From CALCCV01 sp964388665 (GTDB taxonomy: Bacteria > Bdellovibrionota > Bdellovibrionia > Bdellovibrionales > Bdellovibrionaceae), in the NCBI GenBank assembly GCA_964388665.1, contig CAYMBJ010000046.1, positions 1 to 29,946 on the forward strand: a stretch of 29,946 nucleotides of DNA. The letters run 5' to 3'. A program made the translations under genes and the position numbers. Below the pieces are notes generated by a model. It made no database searches, was not told the DNA's origin, and saw only the letters and a program-made list of their open reading frames with translations. Positions 1 to 7,970 of the stretch are shown here, piece by piece. How positions within the stretch are numbered: the stretch's first letter is position 1; the number at the start of each line of letters is the position of its first letter.

Positions 1-35
1 CAGGTGGTACACATTGGAGGAAATTCACCGGTACA

Positions 36-1070
36 CTATACTGGAAATTCGACAGCAACATCTATATTACTGAAGTTTTCAGAAATTGTATTCATCACCC
101 CATTAATTTGAGTAGAGTAAGTTGGAGCAGTTGTTCCGTCAATAGGAGAATAGTTCTCCATCAACATCATTTTAAATTGTTCTGTATTTTCAAATTTATC
201 TCCCCATTTCCAATTTGAGTCATTGAATGGTGGGAAATCCGGAAGTGTAAAGGAAAAATGAGATCCTAATACATCAAACGACCCGGCTAGCCAGCTAAAT
301 ACAAACCTGGCGTCTCTCCCCTTATGAGCAAACTCAAACTTCGTTTTAATTCTCGGATCGCCATCAACTTCACATTGGTAGACTCTCCAATCTTTAGGAA
401 TTACATGGTTCTTGATCTCAAAACTGTCATCAAGAAGCTGACCAACGGTACGACGAGTAGCAAATGAATCTTCATGTGTCGCGCCTAGCCGATACATTCT
501 ATAGACGGCTTCATGAAGAATTATTGCAGCCTTGCTCAAGTCGTCCATGGCTTCCCAAATTTCTTTATTAATAAGCACAAATCGACTACCTAGAAAGAAT
601 GCCAATTGCTCATATTGGAATCCTTTATCACATGGAATCACAGGAAAATTGCCATCATTAGTCTTTCGTGGAGCCGACACAAATCGCATATGGGTCTTTA
701 CTGAATCAACTTCTAAGCTGACTTTTTTTCTAGTTTCGTCTCGCTCTATACGTCGCAAGGCCACTTCTAAAATTTCATCACTTGATTTGTTGATAGATGA
801 CAATTGAGAGTATTTGTATCCAAAGACCTCAGCGCCTTCCCACAAATCATAAGTTTCAGCATGAGCGATACTCCCATCATCCCTTCGTTCGACACAGGCA
901 CCACCGCCACCACTGGTTATGGGACCTTCTGTCGCAGGAGTTTTTTGAATGTCCACCGAATTTTGAGGAGGCGTCTCTTTTATGACCTCTATGGATTTTT
1001 CCTGCACACACCCTTGGAAAACGATCGAGGCCAAAAAAATCCAGGCATAAAATCGAATTAATTTCATCAT
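36..1070 (-). CDS. Putative lipoprotein of unknown function
   Basis: The 344-residue product starts with a lipoprotein signal peptide: basic residues, a hydrophobic stretch and a lipobox ending at Cys21 (VFQGC). It should be anchored in the outer or inner membrane after lipidation. A low-complexity stretch (TSGGGGACVERRDDGS) follows near residues 52-67. Near the middle lies LHEAVYRMYR, an HExxY-like motif on a predicted helix. It lacks the third ligand of an HExxH metalloprotease, so no enzyme activity is claimed. I do not recognise the family. Two start codons lie in tandem (1070 and 1067) with no clear SD, and a perfect 14-bp inverted repeat spans them. The next gene on the same strand lies 82 bases upstream. 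The gene looks AT-richer than the lip operon. Confidence 0.75.
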   Translation of the reverse strand: MMKLIRFYAWIFLASIVFQGCVQEKSIEVIKETPPQNSVDIQKTPATEGPITSGGGGACVERRDDGSIAHAETYDLWEGAEVFGYKYSQLSSINKSSDEILEVALRRIERDETRKKVSLEVDSVKTHMRFVSAPRKTNDGNFPVIPCDKGFQYEQLAFFLGSRFVLINKEIWEAMDDLSKAAIILHEAVYRMYRLGATHEDSFATRRTVGQLLDDSFEIKNHVIPKDWRVYQCEVDGDPRIKTKFEFAHKGRDARFVFSWLAGSFDVLGSHFSFTLPDFPPFNDSNWKWGDKFENTEQFKMMLMENYSPIDGTTAPTYSTQINGVMNTISENFSNIDVAVEFPV

Positions 1071-1082
1071 TCGATTTTATGC
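1045..1082. repeat. Perfect 14-bp inverted repeat over a start codon
   Basis: The arms GCATAAAATCGAAT (1045-1058) and ATTCGATTTTATGC (1069-1082) are perfect reverse complements separated by 10 bases. The first ATG of the minus-strand lipoprotein gene lies at the arm/loop border and the second ATG lies in the loop. It could be an operator for a dimeric regulator or an mRNA hairpin that presents or masks the start. Which one is not decidable from sequence alone. Confidence 0.7.
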
Positions 1083-1152
1083 AAAAGAGGTGCCATTAGT
1101 ATCTATGCGTGGAATAAGTCCGGCTCTAGCCCCGCAAGCTCTCGGTTTGGTT

Positions 1153-1536
1153 TCAATCAAGTACCAGGTACCCTCTGAAGCTCTTTAACTCTCCGGATAC
1201 ACCTGAATCATGAAGTAATATTTCAGGAGTAATGAAAAGGACCTTTCGTCCAATAGGTAGTTCACAATTGATAGACAACCCACAGTCAAAAGAAGCCACA
1301 GGATACCTGTCGACTCGCTCAATAACCTCAAAATCTCTGACGGATGTTAGATAGAAAAAACCACCTTTGGCAGTCTGAATTCTAATACATGGGTCTCCTC
1401 CGAAGCTTTCATAAACGCAATGTTCCTCTATTTGAACTGTTCCAATTAGATCCACGACCTCCTCGGCAAATGCAGAGCCGGCAACCAGTGATACAAATGC
1501 AAATAGAATCAAATGGTTAAAAGACTTTCTGTACAT
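1153..1536 (-). CDS. Small exported protein of unknown function
   Basis: The 127-residue product has a clear Sec signal peptide with an AFA cleavage site around residues 23-25 and then EEVVDLIG. The mature part is about 100 residues, predicted rich in beta strands, with four cysteines (in HCVYE, PCIRI, DCGLS and NCELP) that could form two disulfides in the periplasm. I do not recognise the family. The start is firm: an AAGGAG SD (1543-1548) lies 6 bases before the ATG. The gene is transcribed divergently from the TIGR02147 regulator, so it may be a target of that protein; this is inference from position only. Confidence 0.75.
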   Translation of the reverse strand: MYRKSFNHLILFAFVSLVAGSAFAEEVVDLIGTVQIEEHCVYESFGGDPCIRIQTAKGGFFYLTSVRDFEVIERVDRYPVASFDCGLSINCELPIGRKVLFITPEILLHDSGVSGELKSFRGYLVLD

Positions 1537-1590
1537 GTTTTTCTCCTTAGATTAAAGTTGTGCTTAAGTTTTAACCTCGACTGCGTAAAA

Positions 1591-1618
1591 TTGCGACATA
1601 AAAATTATTATTTATACT
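1591..1618 (+). promoter_or_regulatory. Possible sigma-70 promoter for the TIGR02147 gene
   Basis: TTGCGA (1591-1596) and TATACT (1613-1618) are separated by 16 bases and lie 29 bases before the ATG. Two further exact TATAAT hexamers occur at 1619-1624 and 1636-1641 in the same AT-rich 110-base divergent intergenic region, so the exact -10 is uncertain. Confidence 0.35.
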
Positions 1619-1646
1619 TATAATACAGTATGATTTATAATATTTC

Positions 1647-2456
1647 ATGGATCTTTACGGATTGAAAAGTTACAAAGATTGGGTAAGGACTCTGACCACA
1701 TCAATTGGTCGAGGAGGCGTTAAATTTTGTGCCGAAATAGCAGGCTGCCAACCTTCGTATTTGTCCCAGGTTCTGAATGGGGATGTCCATCTCACCTCAG
1801 ATCATCTATTGCGCCTATGTAGACAAAAAAGTTTGTCCGACGACAAAATAGATTTTTTATTTCTGCTTTATAATAGGGACAGGGCTGGTTCTGAGGAGGC
1901 AATTCGTTACTTTTCCACCAGAATAGAGGATGCAAAGAACTCAGCCCGCTCAATAAGTGCAATAGTGAAAAGTGAAGGTGATCTGACCGATCATCAAAAA
2001 TATACATATTTTTCAGACTGGATGATATCGGCCGTTCACCTTGCTTGTTCATTCACTAGACCACTAGCACCTGAAGAAATTTCGCTGAAAATTGGAAAAA
2101 CAGAGGAGCAAGTTCATCATGTTCTAGAGCTTCTCAGTGATATGGGCCTTGTTGAGAGTCAAAATGGAATATGGAGACACACGGGAAAGTCAATCCACGT
2201 TCCAAATGATTCTCTTTTTTTTAAGCTAAATCACCAAAACTGGCGGCAGTATGCTACTGACATGGTAAAACAGCAAATTCGGCCCTCTGAATCAAATTCG
2301 ATAAATTACAGCTCAGTTTTTACTCTTTCAAAAAAGAATCTTGAGCTGGTTCGAAGTCAAATTCTGGAACTTGTGAAGCTACAACGCGAGACCATTTTTA
2401 GTTCCGAGGTTGACGAGGTACTTGCCTATTGTCTTATAGATCTTCACTCGTGGTAG
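1647..2456 (+). CDS. TIGR02147 family DNA-binding regulator
   Basis: The 269-residue protein has the layout of the TIGR02147 family, known mainly from Bdellovibrio- and Fibrobacter-like genomes. An N-terminal lambda-repressor-like helix-turn-helix covers roughly residues 20-55, with PSYLSQVLNGDVHLT as the turn and recognition helix. The long helical C-terminal domain contains a winged-helix-like part around residues 130-180 (LAPEEISLKIGKTEEQVHHV). It probably acts in the cytoplasm as a transcription regulator; its targets are unknown. There is no recognisable SD before the ATG at 1647, which together with the nearby TATAAT boxes suggests a very short leader. The neighbour on the other strand is a small exported protein. 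The region 2457-2589 after it has only weak hairpins. Confidence 0.8.
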   Translation: MDLYGLKSYKDWVRTLTTSIGRGGVKFCAEIAGCQPSYLSQVLNGDVHLTSDHLLRLCRQKSLSDDKIDFLFLLYNRDRAGSEEAIRYFSTRIEDAKNSARSISAIVKSEGDLTDHQKYTYFSDWMISAVHLACSFTRPLAPEEISLKIGKTEEQVHHVLELLSDMGLVESQNGIWRHTGKSIHVPNDSLFFKLNHQNWRQYATDMVKQQIRPSESNSINYSSVFTLSKKNLELVRSQILELVKLQRETIFSSEVDEVLAYCLIDLHSW

Positions 2457-2589
2457 GTACAAAAACCGTATTTCAATCAAAGTCCACCCGATCACAGTTT
2501 ACAAATGATTGTAACAATATCTAACGCAATCTCAGAAATCAATTTTTGTGAGATAAAATTTTGGGTTCATCCTTGCTGGGAAAATAACC

Positions 2590-3327
2590 TCAAGAAATCT
2601 TACTAACGAAAGTGTTCATGTGTGCCAGCATCACCTCTTGTAAACCTCGAACCGAAACTTCCTGTACGGAATCCCCGCGCTGCAATTGCTGTGCAACCGA
2701 AGTCATGACGCTGGGTCGGTAGCCGCAGGGGGAGATTTGCAAAAAGTTTTCGCTTTTTAGCACATTGATAGCGGCACCTTGGTAGGTGACCCATTTGCGA
2801 ACGCCAATGCCAAGGGATGCAATTTTTTTGAGATCGGTTCGTGTCCACACGCCGGTGAGCTCCAACTTGTCGTCTATCTCAGATTTGTAAGAATCAACTG
2901 TCGTCATTTGTTGTTCAGAAAATTGAGATTTATTGAGCGTGGCAATACCCAGAGTGCCTAGAGCGGCAATGATCCACTCTTCGAGCGCGCGCAAAAAAAT
3001 GTTGAGGTCTTTGTTGAAGCTTTCATGATTGAGATTGATCATTGGATAAATCATCAATTGCTCAGGACCATGATAGGTGACCTTGCCGCCACGGCTCACG
3101 GTGACCTTTCGTCCTTGCCATGCTTGGTGTTCTGAATCTTTGCTCTTGGAGCCAAGAGTGAGAACAGGCGGATGAGTGCAAAATCCGATCATCCCAGGGA
3201 GTCCCTGTTCATGAATCTGTTGAATCAACTCCAGTTGGCCGGTGAGGGCCTCTTCAAACGGAAGAGTGCCCCACCATTCTGTCGGTATTGGCGTCAAAGG
3301 TGTCGGTTCGTCATGAGCACTATGCAT
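2590..3327 (-). CDS. lipB: Octanoyltransferase LipB
   Basis: LipB moves octanoyl groups from acyl carrier protein to lipoyl domains in the cytoplasm, the first step of lipoate synthesis. With the ATG start it has 245 residues; a GTG 18 bases upstream (3345) would give 251. Seen are the substrate-binding loop RGGKVTYHGPEQ, the lysine in KKIASLG and the catalytic cysteine in ISPCGY, equivalent to the E. coli Lys135 and Cys169 region. Two oddities: the usual HGPGQ reads HGPEQ, and an insertion of about 20 residues (around SQFSEQQMTTVDSYKSE) precedes the KIASLG segment. The start overlaps the end of lpd by 8 bases, so translation is probably coupled. It is the last gene of the lipA-E2-lpd-lipB operon, whose products supply and use the same cofactor. 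Confidence 0.92.
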   Translation of the reverse strand: MHSAHDEPTPLTPIPTEWWGTLPFEEALTGQLELIQQIHEQGLPGMIGFCTHPPVLTLGSKSKDSEHQAWQGRKVTVSRGGKVTYHGPEQLMIYPMINLNHESFNKDLNIFLRALEEWIIAALGTLGIATLNKSQFSEQQMTTVDSYKSEIDDKLELTGVWTRTDLKKIASLGIGVRKWVTYQGAAINVLKSENFLQISPCGYRPSVMTSVAQQLQRGDSVQEVSVRGLQEVMLAHMNTFVSKIS

Positions 3328-4762
3328 GTGCAGACTTGCTGCCACCTTTGCTCAGTGGTTTTTGAATGATGTGTATAGCGTGCCCTAAAGTTGCCTCGGC
3401 GGCCTCCATCATGGTTTCGCCCAGTGTGGGGTGAGGATGAATTGTTAAAGCCAAGTCTTCAAGGCGGGCACCCATTTCGATAGCTAACACGGCCTCTGAG
3501 ATCAAATTACTGGCCTCCGGACCAACAATATGAACGCCATACAGAACGTGAGTTTTAGCATCGGCGATCATCTTCACGAATCCTTCTGTCTCCATCATCG
3601 AAACAGCACGGCCATTGGCGCCAAAAGGAAATTTGCCAATCTTTAGATCCTTCAGGCCACGTTGATGACATTCGGCCTCTGTCCAGCCTGCTGAAGCAAT
3701 TTCTGGATCAGTAAACACGACTGCAGGAACTGTCTTGGCGTCATACACACGGTTTTGCCCGGCAATCACTTCTGCTACGAGCACGCCCTCATGCGAGGCC
3801 TTGTGCGCAAGCATGGGTTGTCCGGCAATGTCACCTATAGCAAAAATATTCTTGATATTGGTGCGACGTTGCGAATTGACCTTAATAAAGCCCCGCTCAT
3901 CAATTTCAATGCCGATCTGCTTTAAATTGCACTGATCCGAGTTGGGTTTTCGCCCAACCGTGACCAGGACTTTGTCAGCGGGAAGGGATTGGGTTTTTCC
4001 TGCGACCTCAATTTCCACCTCAAGCATCTTGCCAGCCTTTTTTTGTCCTTTGGCTTTGGCGTTGAGCAGAACCTTCACTCCAGATTTCTCGAGTTTTCGC
4101 GAAACGACTTGGGCGCACTCAGGGTCTACCACACCAGCCAGCAGCGAGCCTTGCGCTTCGACAACGGTGACTTCGCTGCCTAACTTTCGTAAATAAGCAG
4201 ATATCTCGAGTCCGATGTAGCCGCCGCCAATGGTCACCACTTTTTTGGGAATGTCTTCAAAATCCAGGGCTCCCGTAGAACTGACAACATTCTTTTCATC
4301 AAAAGCAAAACCTGGAATTTCAATGGGTCGAGATCCCGTGGCAACGATAAAGTTTTTGGCTTCATGAAGAGTCTTTCCATCAGGGCCACTCACTTCAAGT
4401 TTCTGTGCAGACTTAAACTGCGCCTCACCCACCAATACAGTGACTTGGTTGCCCTTCATGAGCTGAGACACTCCGCCGCTCATGCGATCACAGACACTGT
4501 CTTTCCATTTTTTTAAAACTTTCATATCCACATTGATATTTTCCGCAGTGATGCCCATAGTTTTAAAATCATGCTGAGCTTTGTGCAGATTGTGGGTGGC
4601 CGTGATCATGGCCTTTGACGGGATACAGCCCACATTTAAACAAACACCGCCCAGCTTCTCGCGTTCCACCACAGCCGTTTTTAGACCCAATTGCGCGCAA
4701 CGAATTGCCGCGACATAGCCCCCTGGGCCCGAGCCAATAACAATCACATCAAATTGTGCCAT
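3320..4762 (-). CDS. lpdA: Dihydrolipoyl dehydrogenase (E3)
   Basis: This 480-residue flavoprotein reoxidises the dihydrolipoyl arms of 2-oxoacid dehydrogenases and passes electrons to NAD+. It shows the N-terminal FAD-binding GSGPGG (residues 10-15), the redox pair CLNVGC (Cys41 and Cys46), a second dinucleotide-binding motif GGGYIGLE, the FAD motif IFAIGDIAG and the C-terminal catalytic His-Glu pair in HPHPTLGE (about His444 and Glu449). The length is normal for the family apart from a short Lys/Ser-rich tail. Its ATG shares one base with the TGA of the E2 gene (TGATG), so the two are translationally coupled and almost certainly act in one complex. Confidence 0.96.
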   Translation of the reverse strand: MAQFDVIVIGSGPGGYVAAIRCAQLGLKTAVVEREKLGGVCLNVGCIPSKAMITATHNLHKAQHDFKTMGITAENINVDMKVLKKWKDSVCDRMSGGVSQLMKGNQVTVLVGEAQFKSAQKLEVSGPDGKTLHEAKNFIVATGSRPIEIPGFAFDEKNVVSSTGALDFEDIPKKVVTIGGGYIGLEISAYLRKLGSEVTVVEAQGSLLAGVVDPECAQVVSRKLEKSGVKVLLNAKAKGQKKAGKMLEVEIEVAGKTQSLPADKVLVTVGRKPNSDQCNLKQIGIEIDERGFIKVNSQRRTNIKNIFAIGDIAGQPMLAHKASHEGVLVAEVIAGQNRVYDAKTVPAVVFTDPEIASAGWTEAECHQRGLKDLKIGKFPFGANGRAVSMMETEGFVKMIADAKTHVLYGVHIVGPEASNLISEAVLAIEMGARLEDLALTIHPHPTLGETMMEAAEATLGHAIHIIQKPLSKGGSKSAHA

Positions 4763-6549
4763 CAGTACATCTCCATCATCAATTGACCTGGATTTTCCAG
4801 TCTGCCAATAAACGCTTTTAAAAAGTTAGCTGCAACTGCGCCATCAATCAGTCGATGATCAGCAGTGATAGTAAAGTTCATCACCTTGATGGCTTTCAAC
4901 TGGCCATCTTCGATAATGGGTCGATCTTGAATCTTGTACATTCCCAAGATAGCCACTTCAGGATGATTGATAATTGGTGTTGCATAGGTTCCACCGACAG
5001 AGCCAATGTTGGTGATCGTGATAGTCGCACCCTTCATCTCTTCGAGCTTCAATTTGCCGTCGCGCGCGCGCTTAGAAAGATCCAGTATTTCACTAGAAAT
5101 ATCGAGCAAGGATTTGTGATCAGCATTCTTAATCACAGGTACAACTAAACCCTGTGGTGTGTCTGCTGCAAAACCAATATTGAAATACTTTTTATAAACG
5201 ATTTCCTCGGCCTGATCATCAATGCTGGCATTGAACATCGGAAACTCACGAATGGTTGCCATAAGTGCCTTCATGACAATGGGCAAATAAGTGATTTTGG
5301 TTCCGCGCTGCTCGGCATAGGCCTTCATGGATTCTCGCAAACTCACCAAGGCAGTGACATTGGCTTCGTCCATCAACGTAAAGTGAGGAATGATCGCCTT
5401 TGCCATTTGTAGATTCTGGGCGATTTTTTTGCGAATGCCTTTGAGTGGCACGCGTTCGTCTTCCGCTCCCGGAGGCGAAATGTAAGGCGCGGGCATGCGC
5501 GCAGGTGCGCCGCCGCCTGTGCCAACGGCTCCTTTGCCAAGGCCTCCGCCTTGAGTTGTCAGATCTGTATGAAAGCGCAAAACATCCTCGCGGGTCACCC
5601 GACCAGCAATTCCAGTGCCATTCATTGCATTGATATCCACGCTAAGCTCACGCGCCAAGCGGCGGGTGGCAGGAGTTGCTAAGACCTGTGACTCTGCTGC
5701 CGGCGGATAAATCTCTTGTCCAGCACTGGAACCACCGCTGGCTGAGTGCTGAGTTGCCGGTACCTGTGTTGATGATCGCGTTGGTGTGCTCGATGCTGCC
5801 GCAACCGAAGGCGATGATCCAGGTGCAGGTGTTGATGTTGATGATGCTGTCGATGCCGATGAAGCTGTCGCTCCAGTTGAAGCTCCGGCGTTGCCGCCTT
5901 GTTGTTCGAGCACAATCAAAGTGCTTTCGACGGTGACAGTGTCGCCCACCTTAAATTTTAATTCTTTAACGGTGCCAGCCACTGGCGATGGAACTTCCAC
6001 GGTGGCTTTGTCAGTCATGAGTTCGGCGATGGTTTGATCAGCTTTAATTTTGTCACCAACTTTGACTTTCCAAGCGACGAGTTCACCCTCGTTCACGCCC
6101 TCACCCAATTCAGGAAGCTTAACGTCTTTGGTTTGTGATTTTTCGCTGGCATCGCTTTTGCCATTGCCATTGCCATTGCCGCCAGAATGGGCTTGCGCCT
6201 GGGCCTTGCCATTTTCTTGATGCTTGCTATTTTCTTGGCCCTTGGCGCTGGCCTGAAATTGTTCATTTTTTTCTGAGGTCTTTTGCCCCTGTTCGCCACC
6301 AGATTCTTTACCGGGCTCAAAAGTCAGGAGCACAGAATCTACGGTCACAGTGTCTCCAGATTTAAATTTTAATTCTTTAACAACTCCTGCTGCGATAGCA
6401 GGGACCTCCACTGTGGCTTTGTCAGTCATGAGCTCCGCGACAGGTTGATCAGCGGCAATTTTATCGCCCGGTTGAACCAACCACTTCACCAATTCCCCTT
6501 CAGTGACGCCTTCGCCCAACTCGGGCAATTTTAGTTCTTTGATACTCAT
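4762..6549 (-). CDS. 2-oxoacid dehydrogenase E2 (dihydrolipoyl acyltransferase)
   Basis: The 595-residue core subunit carries acyl groups from E1 to CoA. In order: lipoyl domain 1 (about 1-80, MTDKATVE with lipoyl Lys44); a Gln/Gly/Lys-rich linker (80-140); lipoyl domain 2 (142-216, Lys181); a Ser/Thr/Ala/Pro-rich linker (217-285); a peripheral-subunit-binding domain (about 289-327, ATPATRRLAREL); and the catalytic domain (about 365-595) with ADHRLIDGA, catalytic His565 and Asp569. It is most likely the pyruvate dehydrogenase E2 (pdhC/aceF), but a branched-chain E2 cannot be excluded because no E1 gene is near. The ATG overlaps the lipA stop by 4 bases (ATGA). The neighbouring lipA and lipB would lipoylate it. 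A hexanucleotide repeat lies in the first linker. Confidence 0.93.
   Translation of the reverse strand: MSIKELKLPELGEGVTEGELVKWLVQPGDKIAADQPVAELMTDKATVEVPAIAAGVVKELKFKSGDTVTVDSVLLTFEPGKESGGEQGQKTSEKNEQFQASAKGQENSKHQENGKAQAQAHSGGNGNGNGKSDASEKSQTKDVKLPELGEGVNEGELVAWKVKVGDKIKADQTIAELMTDKATVEVPSPVAGTVKELKFKVGDTVTVESTLIVLEQQGGNAGASTGATASSASTASSTSTPAPGSSPSVAAASSTPTRSSTQVPATQHSASGGSSAGQEIYPPAAESQVLATPATRRLARELSVDINAMNGTGIAGRVTREDVLRFHTDLTTQGGGLGKGAVGTGGGAPARMPAPYISPPGAEDERVPLKGIRKKIAQNLQMAKAIIPHFTLMDEANVTALVSLRESMKAYAEQRGTKITYLPIVMKALMATIREFPMFNASIDDQAEEIVYKKYFNIGFAADTPQGLVVPVIKNADHKSLLDISSEILDLSKRARDGKLKLEEMKGATITITNIGSVGGTYATPIINHPEVAILGMYKIQDRPIIEDGQLKAIKVMNFTITADHRLIDGAVAANFLKAFIGRLENPGQLMMEMY
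6158..6180 (-). repeat. Short tandem hexanucleotide repeat in the E2 linker
   Basis: On the plus strand the unit TTGCCA is repeated nearly four times, coding Gly-Asn repeats (GNGNGNG) in the linker between the two lipoyl domains. Six-base units keep the frame, so slippage would change linker length without breaking the gene. Confidence 0.7.
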
Positions 6550-7451
6550 GGCTGTGTCTCCCTTCGTTGTTTTTCAATAATACCTTTCATAAAAAACTCT
6601 CCTGCGCGATAGGAACTGCGGACCAACGGGCCGCTGGCAACATACAAAAAGCCCATACCTTCTGCGGTCTTTTGCCAGTCTTGAAATTTTTCTGGCGTGA
6701 TGTACTCCACGACCTTTAAGTGGCGACGGCTCGGCTGAAGATACTGTCCAAAGGTGACGACGTCACAATCGACAGATCGCAAATCGATCAGAGTTTGCAT
6801 AATCTCTTCATCTGTTTCACCGAGTCCCAGCATGATCGAGGATTTTGTGTAGCGGGTCGGATCGGTCTCTTTGACAACTCTTAAAACATCCAACGACTGC
6901 TGATAGGTAGCGCGAGGATCGCGCACCTTTGGTGTCAATCGTGCGACGGTTTCGATGTTGTGTGCAAACACATCTGGCTTTGCGTTTGCCAGTTCTGCTA
7001 TCAATTGTCGATCTCCCCGAAAATCAGGCGTGAGAATTTCAACAATGACATGGGAATCGAGTTTCTTGATTGTTTGTACAGTTTTAGCAAAGTGTGATGC
7101 CCCCTGATCCGGAAGGTCATCACGATCAACAGAAGTGAGCACTACATATTCCAATTGCATCTGCGAAATGGAATAAGCCACCTTTTCTGGTTCCTGTTCG
7201 TCTATCTTTCCTTTTGGATTGCCAGTTTTGACATTGCAGAAGCGACATCCTCGGGTGCACACTTCACCCATGAGCATGATAGTGGCCGTACCCCCGCTCC
7301 AACACTCTCCCATGTTCGGGCAGCGCGCCTCTTGGCAAACGGTGGCGAGCTTTAAATCGCCCAATAGATTTTTGATACGGGTGTAATTTTCCCCAGCGGG
7401 AACTTTCACCTTTAGCCACTCTGGTTTCTTGATCTTTTCTAGTGATTGCAT
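6546..7451 (-). CDS. lipA: Lipoyl synthase LipA
   Basis: This 301-residue radical SAM enzyme inserts two sulfurs into octanoyl groups carried by lipoyl domains. It has both iron-sulfur cluster motifs of the family: the auxiliary cluster cysteines in CQEARCPNMGEC (Cys39, Cys44, Cys50) and the radical-SAM CTRGCRFC (Cys65, Cys69, Cys72). The C-terminal RSSYRAGE contains the conserved serine known to bind the auxiliary cluster. Its length is normal. It is the first gene of the operon. Only a weak purine-rich SD (ACAGG) precedes the ATG, and the 129 bases between it and the DUF4156 gene hold no clear promoter that I can point to. Confidence 0.96.
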   Translation of the reverse strand: MQSLEKIKKPEWLKVKVPAGENYTRIKNLLGDLKLATVCQEARCPNMGECWSGGTATIMLMGEVCTRGCRFCNVKTGNPKGKIDEQEPEKVAYSISQMQLEYVVLTSVDRDDLPDQGASHFAKTVQTIKKLDSHVIVEILTPDFRGDRQLIAELANAKPDVFAHNIETVARLTPKVRDPRATYQQSLDVLRVVKETDPTRYTKSSIMLGLGETDEEIMQTLIDLRSVDCDVVTFGQYLQPSRRHLKVVEYITPEKFQDWQKTAEGMGFLYVASGPLVRSSYRAGEFFMKGIIEKQRRETQP

Positions 7452-7580
7452 ATGCCTGTAGCTCTAACAGGAGCCGTCAATTTAGACAATAAGAGTCTTC
7501 GTAATCTGGGCCTGAGCGCCCTTCATGGAACGTTCATTTGCCTCAGAAAGCCACTCCATGATGACTAAATTATGCTTGTT

Positions 7581-7868
7581 TTAAGGGCAGGAGTAGGCGA
7601 TTCCGGTGACCGCGCTGCCCATTGCAGAAGTCTCCTGCATCTGTACGTAGTTGGCACCCTTTTGCAGAGCTTCTTGCTTGAGATCCTCTAGCGCATCAGC
7701 TGCGGTCGCTTTAATCGAGGTTGAGCGCCCTGTGATTTTTCCCAAATCACGGCACTCTTCTTTGGCAGCCTCGCGGCTGACTTCAACATCTTTGGCAGCC
7801 ATAAGCACGGGTGTGCTTGAGCAGGCCATCATAAATGTTGCTGTTACTAACAATCCAAAAATTTTCAA
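7581..7868 (-). CDS. DUF4156-like small lipoprotein
   Basis: The 95-residue precursor has a lipoprotein signal peptide ending FMMAC with the lipidated Cys at residue 16. The rest resembles DUF4156 proteins: an EECRDLG segment, DLKQEALQKGANYV and a terminal YSC, the last with a cysteine that may pair with the one in EEC. The role of the family is unknown; the protein is expected in the envelope. The start is TTG at 7868, supported by an AAAGGAG SD (7875-7881) exactly 6 bases away; no ATG lies nearby in frame. It faces sfsA across a 102-base divergent gap. Confidence 0.8.
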   Translation of the reverse strand: MKIFGLLVTATFMMACSSTPVLMAAKDVEVSREAAKEECRDLGKITGRSTSIKATAADALEDLKQEALQKGANYVQMQETSAMGSAVTGIAYSCP

Positions 7869-7874
7869 GTTGCT

Positions 7875-7881
7875 CTCCTTT
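7875..7881 (-). promoter_or_regulatory. SD that fixes a TTG start (DUF4156 gene)
   Basis: AAAGGAG in the sense orientation, with 6 bases to TTG at 7868. It is the reason for choosing a TTG start. Confidence 0.7.
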
Positions 7882-7970
7882 TTAGTAAATCCAATCTCAA
7901 GAAAACAAATTTAGTGCAGATCTGTTTTTATGATAGGCTCCTCTGCAAAATTCAGCTACACCGATGAGCT

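Noticed and set aside
496..530. Zinc protease call for the first lipoprotein from its HE motif
   Set aside because: The motif is HEAVY, not HExxH, and no third ligand is evident.
5676..6037. Open frames in other frames of the E2 linker
   Set aside because: Repetitive low-complexity codons keep several frames open; the E2 frame is continuous and explained.
7452..7580. Short frames on both strands between lipA and the DUF4156 gene (25 and 39 codons)
   Set aside because: Neither has an SD or any recognisable feature.
7647..7663. TGGCAC...TGCA resembling a sigma-54 promoter on the plus strand
   Set aside because: GG to GC spacing is 9 instead of 10 bases and it lies inside a coding region on the other strand.
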